64,000 nucleotides of DNA from Aeribacillus composti (GTDB taxonomy: Bacteria; Bacillota; Bacilli; Bacillales; Aeribacillaceae): the NCBI RefSeq assembly GCF_007827555.1, contig NZ_VISS01000013.1, forward strand, positions 33,674-97,673. The letters are read 5' to 3'. Of the stretch, positions 58,119-64,000 are shown in pieces. The notes beneath the pieces are model-generated. The model was not told where the DNA came from, ran no database searches, and saw only the letters and a program-made list of their open reading frames with translations. A program made the position numbers and the translations under genes. Within the stretch, counting starts at the first letter, position 1; each line of letters begins with the position of its first letter.

Positions 58119-58148
58119 TTGTATTCCATTTCTTTCATCAGGTATAAT
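58119..58148 (+). promoter_or_regulatory. Probable SigA promoter for rnjB
   Basis: TTGTAT at 58119-58124 and a perfect TATAAT at 58143-58148 are 18 bases apart. Transcription would start near 58155 and rnjB begins at 58198. The rest of the 187-base gap holds only the dapA terminator. Confidence 0.7.
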
Positions 58149-58197
58149 ATTGCTAAGTGCTTTGGACGGGGATATTTAGGGAGGATCACTAACACTT

Positions 58198-59853
58198 ATG
58201 AAAAAAGCTGAAAAAATTCAACTTATTGCTTTAGGAGGGGTTGGGGAAGTCGGAAAAAACCTGTACATCGTCGAAATCGACTCGGATATTTTTATTGTGG
58301 ATGCCGGCTTGAAATATCCTGAAAACGAGATGCTCGGAATTGATGTGGTGATACCGGATATTACATATTTGCTTGAACGTAAAGATAGGGTTCGGGCCAT
58401 CTTCTTAACAAATGGCAGATTGGATCGGATCGGTGCGATTTTCTACATTTTAAAACATATCAATGCGCCAGTTTACGGAACGAAATGGACAATTGCCTTG
58501 ACAAAAGAAAGAATGAAGCAATATTCTGTTACCGCTGATTTTCGCGAAGTGAATATGCGCAAGCCTGTACATTTTCCTCAAGTGACTGTTTCTTTTTTTC
58601 GCACATTCTCAAATATTCCTGATTCTATGGGAGTTTGTTTCCATACGTCAATGGGAGCGATCGTGCATACAGGCGATTTTAAATTAGAGCAATCCTCGAT
58701 CGGAAGTCATTTTCTTGATTTTGGTAAAATGGCGGAAATCGGTAATAGCGGTGTTCTTTGTTTGCTTTCCGACAGTATCAATGCAGAAAGACCCGGCTTT
58801 TCTGGTTCCGAAGCTCTTGCTGGAGAAATGATCAACGATGTTATGTATAATTCGCCTGGAAGAGTTGTTGTATCTGTAGCAGAGACGAATATTTACCGAA
58901 TTCAGCAAATTTTCAATGCCGCAGTTGAGACTGGAAGAAAAATAGCAATTATAGGGAAATCGTTTGCCAAAATTATTGAGCTTGCAAGACAATTACGGTA
59001 TTTAAAGGCTGACGATGATTTGTTTATTCCGGTGTCGCATTTAAAAAAGCTTGAAAAACAAAACTCTGTTCTACTATGTGCAAGCGATTCATTCGATCCG
59101 CTTGCGGAAATTTCAAAAATGGCCAAAGGCATTCACAAGCAACATCATATAACTTCCGATGATACGGTTTTAATTGCTCAGACCCCAACACCCGGACAAG
59201 AACTTATTTATTCGAAAACGATTGATTTGCTGTTTCGAGCAGGAGCCAATGTTGTTTCGATTGATAAAAAAGCGTTTTTTTCTGGTCATGGCTGCCAAGA
59301 AGAGCTGAAGCTTATGCTACATTTAATGAAACCAAAATACTTTATTCCCGTTCATGGTGAATTTAAAATGCAAATAGCGCATGCTAAAATTGCGCAATCG
59401 ATCGGAATACGCGAAGAAAACATTTTTTTGCTCGATCAAGGAGATGTGGTTGAATTCACCCCTAAATCTGCCAAAACGGTTACAAAAGTACCTTCTGGAA
59501 ATGTACTCATTGACGGGCTTGGTGTAGGAGATGTTGGAAATATCGTGCTAAGAGACCGGCGTTTGTTATCTCAGGACGGCATTTTAATTGTTGTTGTTAC
59601 GTTAAACAAAGAGATGAAAAAAATTGTCGCTGGTCCTGAAATTATATCAAGAGGGTTTGTGTATGTCCGTGAGTCTGAAAGCTTAATTTCCAAAGCTACG
59701 AAAATGGTGCATGACACACTGTCGTCTTGTATGGAAGATGTCTCAATGGACTGGTCAACAATGAAACAAAACATTCGCGACGTCTTGAATCAATTTTTAT
59801 ATGAGCAAACGAAGCGCCGCCCGATGATTTTGCCAATTATTATGGAGGTTTAG
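58198..59853 (+). CDS. rnjB: Ribonuclease J2 with degenerate metal site
   Basis: 551 residues of the RNase J family (start LIALGGVGEVGKNLYIVEID, end RPMILPIIMEV as in J2). The metallo-beta-lactamase motif HxHxDH reads NGRLDR at residues 72-77, the next His motif (HSIPDS) reads SNIPDS at about 138-143, and the first His of HxSGHG is Phe; TGDFK, SGHG and PVHGE are kept. The usual GSQGEP loop reads ASDSFDP. RNase J2 partners J1 in mRNA decay; this copy is probably structural, not catalytic. GGGAGGATC lies about 12 bases upstream of the ATG. J1 is not in the window. Confidence 0.94.
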   Translation: MKKAEKIQLIALGGVGEVGKNLYIVEIDSDIFIVDAGLKYPENEMLGIDVVIPDITYLLERKDRVRAIFLTNGRLDRIGAIFYILKHINAPVYGTKWTIALTKERMKQYSVTADFREVNMRKPVHFPQVTVSFFRTFSNIPDSMGVCFHTSMGAIVHTGDFKLEQSSIGSHFLDFGKMAEIGNSGVLCLLSDSINAERPGFSGSEALAGEMINDVMYNSPGRVVVSVAETNIYRIQQIFNAAVETGRKIAIIGKSFAKIIELARQLRYLKADDDLFIPVSHLKKLEKQNSVLLCASDSFDPLAEISKMAKGIHKQHHITSDDTVLIAQTPTPGQELIYSKTIDLLFRAGANVVSIDKKAFFSGHGCQEELKLMLHLMKPKYFIPVHGEFKMQIAHAKIAQSIGIREENIFLLDQGDVVEFTPKSAKTVTKVPSGNVLIDGLGVGDVGNIVLRDRRLLSQDGILIVVVTLNKEMKKIVAGPEIISRGFVYVRESESLISKATKMVHDTLSSCMEDVSMDWSTMKQNIRDVLNQFLYEQTKRRPMILPIIMEV

Positions 59854-59855
59854 AC

Positions 59856-59886
59856 AAAAAGCAGGCCGACGAAGCCTGCTTTTTTC
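59856..59886 (+). terminator. Terminator after rnjB
   Basis: AAAAAGCAGGC (59856-59866) pairs perfectly with GCCTGCTTTTT (59874-59884), followed by TCTC. Confidence 0.92.
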
Positions 59887-59973
59887 TCATTTTTAAAACG
59901 GTTTCCTAGCCGTATGAAAAAATGGATTCCGTTCATACTAACATCATAACGGTAAGAAGAAAGGATGATTGGG

Positions 59974-60708
59974 ATGAACGGAAATGCTGATCAACCGACT
60001 GTTCAGCCAGTGGAAAAGGGAAGCGAAAATGTAGTTGACAAAATTCAGCAGTTAGGACAAACAAACATTCCGCAAATGGATCAGGAAACAAACATTCATT
60101 GTTTGACCATTATCGGTCAAATTGAAGGACATATACAGCTCCCTGCTCAAAATAAAACAACAAAATATGAACATATCATTCCGCAAATTGTGGCGATTGA
60201 ACAAAATATGAAAATAGAAGGACTGCTCGTCATTTTAAATACTGTCGGCGGCGATGTTGAAGCAGGACTTGCGATCGCTGAAATGCTTGCTTCGCTTACG
60301 AAACCGACTGTATCCATCGTTCTTGGCGGCGGACATTCTATCGGTGTGCCCATCGCTGTGTCATGCGATTATTCATTTATTGCGGAAACGGCTACGATGA
60401 CGATTCACCCGATAAGGTTAACCGGTTTGGTCATTGGTGTTCCGCAAACGTTTGAATATCTTGATAAAATGCAGGAGCGGGTTATTAGTTTTGTAACAAA
60501 GCATTCCAATATTACAGAAGATAAATTTAAAGAGCTGATGTTTTCAAAAGGAAATTTAACAAGGGATATTGGAACAAATGTTATCGGTCAAGATGCGGTT
60601 AAGTACGGCTTGATCGATGAAATAGGCGGTGTAGGAAGCGCGATGAAAAAATTGAACGAGCTTATTTTGGAAAGAAAGAATGGAAAAGGAGGGGACATCC
60701 TTCAATGA
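59974..60708 (+). CDS. tepA: ClpP-like serine peptidase TepA
   Basis: 244 residues from the ATG at 59974. ClpP/crotonase-fold peptidase with [20 protein letters not shown], the nucleophile Ser in [14 protein letters not shown] and the His-containing [18 protein letters not shown]. subtilis TepA is linked to protein export and degradation of spore small acid-soluble proteins. AAGGA at 59961-59965 fits this ATG; ATG 59965 overlaps it. Its stop overlaps ylzJ. Confidence 0.94.
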   Translation: MNGNADQPTVQPVEKGSENVVDKIQQLGQTNIPQMDQETNIHCLTIIGQIEGHIQLPAQNKTTKYEHIIPQIVAIEQNMKIEGLLVILNTVGGDVEAGLAIAEMLASLTKPTVSIVLGGGHSIGVPIAVSCDYSFIAETATMTIHPIRLTGLVIGVPQTFEYLDKMQERVISFVTKHSNITEDKFKELMFSKGNLTRDIGTNVIGQDAVKYGLIDEIGGVGSAMKKLNELILERKNGKGGDILQ

Positions 60709-60923
60709 TTTTATACACGACTGTTCCTGAAGAGCTCATTTTTCCATCAGATCAAGAAGCTTTTCAAAAAAGGCACATTATTGAGATGAACGGCATTTCA
60801 TTATTAATAGAAGAAACGGGAGAAAATCAATGCCAAATCGTCAGAGTGCTTTCAACCAATCCAAACCATTATTTATTGGAATCTGTTTTCCCCGGTCAAA
60901 AAGTACCTTTTTTTCGAAGCTAA
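60705..60923 (+). CDS. ylzJ: YlzJ-like small protein
   Basis: A 72-residue protein ([18 protein letters not shown], ending near [17 protein letters not shown]) of the YlzJ family, always next to tepA in Bacillus. No known function. AAAGGAGGGGACATCC is a strong ribosome site, and the ATG overlaps the tepA stop. Confidence 0.9.
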   Translation: MILYTTVPEELIFPSDQEAFQKRHIIEMNGISLLIEETGENQCQIVRVLSTNPNHYLLESVFPGQKVPFFRS

Positions 60924-60975
60924 CATTCCTTTTAAAGACAACATCGTTGCTAGCATACCTAAATTCAAGTTTGTA

Positions 60976-60984
60976 TGATATAAT
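60976..60984 (+). promoter_or_regulatory. Extended -10 promoter before ftsK/spoIIIE
   Basis: TGATATAAT is a perfect extended -10 (TGn plus TATAAT at 60979-60984). The -35 region is poor, which extended -10 promoters tolerate. The start point near 60991 lies just upstream of the hairpin at 61004-61024. Confidence 0.6.
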
Positions 60985-61003
60985 ATGGACACAAACAGTC
61001 GTT

Positions 61004-61034
61004 CGCAGCCAAATAGTGGCTGCGTTCTTGTTTT
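61004..61034 (+). terminator. Terminator/attenuator in the ftsK leader
   Basis: CGCAGCCA (61004-61011) pairs perfectly with TGGCTGCG (61017-61024) around AATAG, followed by TTCTTGTTTT. It can end tepA-ylzJ transcripts but also lies downstream of the ftsK promoter. Confidence 0.75.
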
Positions 61035-61058
61035 ACATAATACATAGGTGGGATTAAA

Positions 61059-63371
61059 GTGGCAAAAGTGAAAAGGAAACGAAAAAAGAGAAAAACGGAT
61101 TGGCAAAATAAACTAAAATTTGAAATAGCGGGGCTTCTGCTATTATCATTGTCGATAATCGCTTTAAGCGAATTTGGATTTGCTGGCAAAGCGCTTGTCG
61201 CCTTTTTTCGGTTCTTCGCTGGAGAATGGTTTATTATCTTTTTGCTAGGATTATTATGGTTTTCCATATATATATTTTGGAAAAAGACATTCCCTCATTT
61301 TTTAACGAGAAGATGGCTCGGGATCTATCTTATAGTTGGCTCAATTTTAATTCTCAGCCATATGAAGCTGTTTGAAAATTTGTCAAAGGGAGGAGTTTTT
61401 GCTTCTCCAAGCGTTATATTGAATACTTGGGAGATGTATTTAAAGGAATTAAACGGGGAGGCAAGCGCTCAAGATCTTGGAGGAGGAATGATCGGCGCCG
61501 TTTTTTTTGCTGCATCATACTATTTATTTTCTTCAGGGGGCACCCGAATTATTTCCATTGTCTTGATCATAATTGGTTGCATCTTAATTTCCGGAAAATC
61601 ACTCGGAAACAGCCTCTCCAAAATTGTTGAGTCTATCGGCCGGATTTTCAAAAAACAATTTTTTGCCTTTGTGGATGATATGAAGAACTTATTTTCCTTA
61701 GTAAAAAAACAAAAGAAAAAGCAAAAGAAGCATCGCTCCAATAAGGTTCAGGCTGAAGACGATCAAGAACAAGAAGATGAACATTTAGAAGAAAATACAT
61801 CTGAACCGATTATTTCCAGTTTTACAGACCATCCAGAAATCGTGACAAATGATAAAAAAGAGCCCGAAAATAATTTAAAGCAGGAACAAATTACGCTTGA
61901 AGAAAAGGATGAGCCGATCGCCTTTCAGGAGATAGAAAACAAAGATTATAAATTGCCTCCGATTGATTTGCTGTCTCTTCCAAAATACAGCGGTCAGCAT
62001 GCCGATAAGCGGAATATTTACGATAATGCGAGAAAACTAGAGCGCACTTTCCAAAGCTTTGGAGTGAAGGCAAAGGTTACCCAAGTACATTTAGGGCCTG
62101 CTGTAACAAAATATGAAGTGTACCCGGATGTCGGGGTGAAGGTAAGCAAAATTGTCAGTTTAAGCGATGACCTGGCGCTGGCTTTAGCAGCAAAAGATAT
62201 TCGGATTGAAGCGCCGATTCCGGGAAAGTCTGCAATTGGAATTGAGGTGCCGAATTCAGAAATTGCGATGGTGTCATTGCGCGAGGTGCTGGAATCCAAA
62301 ATGAACGATCGCCCTGATTCCAAGCTGCTGATCGGTTTAGGACGTGATATAACTGGAGAAGCGGTGCTGGCTGAACTGAACAAAATGCCGCATCTGCTTG
62401 TCGCAGGTGCAACAGGCAGCGGAAAAAGCGTCTGCATTAACGGGATTATTACAAGCATTTTGATGAGGGCGAAGCCTCATGAAGTGAAAATGATGATGAT
62501 CGATCCAAAAATGGTCGAATTAAGTGTTTACAATGGGATTCCGCATCTATTGGCTCCTGTTGTGACAAATCCGAAAAAAGCGTCGCTCGCATTGCAAAAA
62601 GTAGTAAATGAAATGGAAAGAAGATACGAGCTTTTTTCACATACTGGAACGCGCAATATTGAAGGTTATAATGAAATGATCAGAAGGCAAAATTCGCTTT
62701 CAAAAGAGAAGCAGCCTGAGCTTCCTTTTATTGTCGTCATCGTGGATGAGCTCGCTGATTTAATGATGGTGGCTTCTTCTGATGTAGAAGATTCGATTAC
62801 ACGCTTGTCACAAATGGCCCGTGCTGCTGGCATTCATTTAATTATTGCGACTCAACGTCCGTCTGTTGATGTAATTACAGGAGTCATAAAAGCCAATATT
62901 CCATCGAGAATTGCCTTTAGTGTGTCCTCCCAAACCGATTCACGCACTATTTTGGATATGGGGGGAGCTGAGAAGCTGCTCGGAAGAGGAGATATGCTGT
63001 TTTTGCCAGTCGGATCATCAAAGCCGATTCGTGTTCAAGGAGCGTTTTTATCAGATGAAGAAGTGGAAAAAGTCGTGAATTACGTCATTTCACAACAAAA
63101 GGCGCAATATCAAGAAGAAATGATTCCGAACGAAGATTCCGAGGATCATGGAGATGTTGATGATGAATTATATAATGAAGCGGTTCAACTAGTTGTGGAC
63201 ATGCAAAGTGCAAGTGTATCCATGCTGCAAAGAAGATTTAGAATCGGCTACTCAAGAGCTGCGAGATTAATTGACGCCATGGAAGAGAGAGGGGTAGTCG
63301 GACCTTATGAGGGAAGCAAGCCGCGCCAAGTGTTGATTTCTAAAGAAGAGCTGGAGGAACGTTTGTCATAA
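61059..63371 (+). CDS. spoIIIE: DNA translocase SpoIIIE/FtsK
   Basis: 770 residues, GTG start after TAGGTGGGATTAAA. A basic N-terminus and four membrane segments (about 24-180) are followed by an acidic linker (about 225-290), the alpha/beta motor with Walker [17 protein letters not shown], Walker [14 protein letters not shown] and the arm [20 protein letters not shown], and a C-terminal gamma winged helix ([20 protein letters not shown]) that reads chromosome orientation sites. It pumps the chromosome into the forespore. The position after tepA-ylzJ is that of B. subtilis spoIIIE; the linker is in frame but variable. Confidence 0.96.
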   Translation: MAKVKRKRKKRKTDWQNKLKFEIAGLLLLSLSIIALSEFGFAGKALVAFFRFFAGEWFIIFLLGLLWFSIYIFWKKTFPHFLTRRWLGIYLIVGSILILSHMKLFENLSKGGVFASPSVILNTWEMYLKELNGEASAQDLGGGMIGAVFFAASYYLFSSGGTRIISIVLIIIGCILISGKSLGNSLSKIVESIGRIFKKQFFAFVDDMKNLFSLVKKQKKKQKKHRSNKVQAEDDQEQEDEHLEENTSEPIISSFTDHPEIVTNDKKEPENNLKQEQITLEEKDEPIAFQEIENKDYKLPPIDLLSLPKYSGQHADKRNIYDNARKLERTFQSFGVKAKVTQVHLGPAVTKYEVYPDVGVKVSKIVSLSDDLALALAAKDIRIEAPIPGKSAIGIEVPNSEIAMVSLREVLESKMNDRPDSKLLIGLGRDITGEAVLAELNKMPHLLVAGATGSGKSVCINGIITSILMRAKPHEVKMMMIDPKMVELSVYNGIPHLLAPVVTNPKKASLALQKVVNEMERRYELFSHTGTRNIEGYNEMIRRQNSLSKEKQPELPFIVVIVDELADLMMVASSDVEDSITRLSQMARAAGIHLIIATQRPSVDVITGVIKANIPSRIAFSVSSQTDSRTILDMGGAEKLLGRGDMLFLPVGSSKPIRVQGAFLSDEEVEKVVNYVISQQKAQYQEEMIPNEDSEDHGDVDDELYNEAVQLVVDMQSASVSMLQRRFRIGYSRAARLIDAMEERGVVGPYEGSKPRQVLISKEELEERLS

Positions 63372-63389
63372 AAATTTTCGTGTTTTTCA

Positions 63390-63419
63390 TGCAAAAATAT
63401 TTTAATAACGGGCATACTA
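63390..63419 (+). promoter_or_regulatory. Possible SigG/SigF-type promoter for yfhE
   Basis: TGCAA at 63390-63394, an 18-base spacer, and CATACTA at 63413-63419 resemble the forespore SigG pattern (TGAATA/TGCATA ... CATnnTA). No SigA promoter is visible here. Confidence 0.4.
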
Positions 63420-63453
63420 AAACTACATTTACTAGAAAGTGAGAGATCGATGG

Positions 63454-63582
63454 ATGGCAAAAGATGCGAAACGTAAAAAAACAAAAAGCAGTTTGAGCAG
63501 CGCCCAAGAAGTCACTTATTCGAGAGCGTTTAAAATGGCTGACAGAGCGGGAGGCTTTTCAGAAAAACATGAAAGCCATTAA
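63454..63582 (+). CDS. yfhE: Small YfhE-like protein
   Basis: A 42-residue reading frame: basic N-terminus MAKDAKRKKTKSSL, then SSAQEVTYSRAFKMADRAGG and FSEKHESH. The middle matches my memory of the B. subtilis YfhE family (about 36-45 residues), and a YfhD-like gene lies next door, as in B. subtilis. GAAAGTGAGAG about 5-10 bases upstream is a plausible ribosome site; an out-of-frame ATG lies at 63450. No known function. It is too short for most default gene callers. Confidence 0.78.
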   Translation: MAKDAKRKKTKSSLSSAQEVTYSRAFKMADRAGGFSEKHESH

Positions 63583-63613
63583 AGCATAAAAATGCCAATT
63601 ATAAAATGCTCCG

Positions 63614-63643
63614 AACATGTCACCCTAATGGATAGGACATGTT
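63614..63643 (+). repeat. Inverted repeat between yfhE and yfhD
   Basis: AACATGTC (63614-63621) and GACATGTT (63636-63643) form a perfect 8-bp stem with a 14-base loop and no T-tract. It could be an operator or an mRNA structure in the yfhD leader; it does not look like a terminator. Confidence 0.5.
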
Positions 63644-63685
63644 GTGAAAGCAACTGTCTACACCCTCTTTGCGGAGGTGCGCAAA

Positions 63686-63868
63686 ATGGGAAGAGCACAT
63701 AAGCAAAAAGCGCGTGATAAAAACAAAGCTAAGCTGCCGCAAGTGCCAAAAAATTTGAAGTCAGACGGCAAAAGTATTGAATTTTCAAGAGAGCTTGCCG
63801 ACAAGGACGATCTTCAAGCATTGGCTCGCTCTGCTGCAGCGGACAAAAGGCAACAGAAAAGAACATAA
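63686..63868 (+). CDS. yfhD: Small YfhD-like protein
   Basis: 60 residues from the ATG at 63686: MGRAHKQKARDKNKAKLPQV, then PKNLKSDGKSIEFSRELADK and an Ala/Gln/Arg-rich tail. This matches the YfhD family as I recall it: small, hydrophilic, unknown function. GCGGAGGTGC is a strong ribosome site six bases upstream. Together with yfhE it breaks the B. subtilis gene order after spoIIIE. Confidence 0.82.
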   Translation: MGRAHKQKARDKNKAKLPQVPKNLKSDGKSIEFSRELADKDDLQALARSAAADKRQQKRT

Positions 63869-63907
63869 AGGTTGTTTCAAAAGCTGTGCCTGAAAAATAA
63901 TGATGAA

Positions 63908-63961
63908 AGGGGCTGTCCAAAAAGTCAGGGTAACTGACTTTTTGGAGCCCCTCATTTTTTC
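63908..63961 (+). terminator. Long hairpin at the window edge: terminator, possibly transposon-derived
   Basis: AGGGGCT (63908-63914) and CCAAAAAGTCA (63917-63927) pair with TGACTTTTTGG and AGCCCCT (63935-63952), leaving only GT bulged on the left arm. T-rich sequence follows. It can terminate yfhD. The GGGGCTGTCCAAAAAGTC arm resembles terminal inverted repeats of several Bacillus insertion sequences, so a decayed element end is possible. Confidence 0.7.
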
Positions 63962-64000
63962 ACTTTTTAAAAAAAATGCACAAAAAAATCGTCCTTTCTA

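Overview
The window is one side of a low-GC Gram-positive, endospore-forming, motile member of the Bacillaceae. The evidence is the gene order, which matches the Bacillus subtilis block from flgB in the fla/che operon through sigD-swrB, rpsB-tsf-pyrH-frr, uppS-cdsA-dxr-rasP-proS-polC, rimP-nusA-infB-rbfA-truB-ribF-rpsO-pnp, the dpaA-dpaB-asd-dapG-dapA group and rnjB-tepA-ylzJ to the FtsK/SpoIIIE translocase. Gram-positive PolC, dipicolinate synthase, RNase J2, SwrB/SwrD and strong AGGAGG-type ribosome sites all fit. I cannot fix the species. All supported genes are on the + strand.

Region 1 (1-26877) is the fla/che operon, entered inside flgB. It runs through rod and basal body genes (flgB, flgC, fliE, fliF), the C-ring and export ATPase (fliG, fliH, fliI, fliJ), the ylxF chaperone, hook genes (fliK, flgD, flgE), swrD, fliL, the switch (fliM, fliY, cheY), the export gate (fliO, fliP, fliQ, fliR, flhB, flhA), the placement proteins (flhF, flhG), chemotaxis genes (cheB, cheA, cheW, cheC, cheD), sigD and swrB. 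Genes are packed with ATGA or TAATG overlaps. I see no terminator inside the operon or between swrB and rpsB.

Region 2 (26878-40397) holds translation, nucleotide, lipid and replication genes: rpsB, tsf, pyrH, frr, uppS, cdsA, dxr, rasP, proS, polC. rpsB has its own promoter and a structured leader, and a hairpin separates it from tsf. Region 3 (40398-50310) is the rimP-nusA-rnpM-ylxQ-infB-ylxP-rbfA-truB-ribF-rpsO-pnp cluster, with a promoter plus hairpin leader before rimP and a structured S15-type leader before rpsO. Region 4 (50311-63371) holds sporulation and lysine/DPA pathway genes: ylxY, mlpA, ymxH, dpaA, dpaB, asd, dapG, dapA, then rnjB, tepA, ylzJ and ftsK/spoIIIE. Region 5 (63372-64000) leaves the B. 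subtilis order: it has two small YfhE/YfhD-like genes and ends in a long inverted repeat.

The most unusual features are a hook protein (FlgE) of about 509 residues, roughly twice the B. subtilis length, with two internal insertions; an RNase J2 that has lost most of its metal-binding histidines; and several 5' leaders with promoter-hairpin-gene architecture. No gap between genes exceeds about 190 bases. I found no tRNA, rRNA, CRISPR array or intact insertion sequence. No wholly new multi-gene system is visible. Comparisons with B. subtilis are from memory, not from a search.
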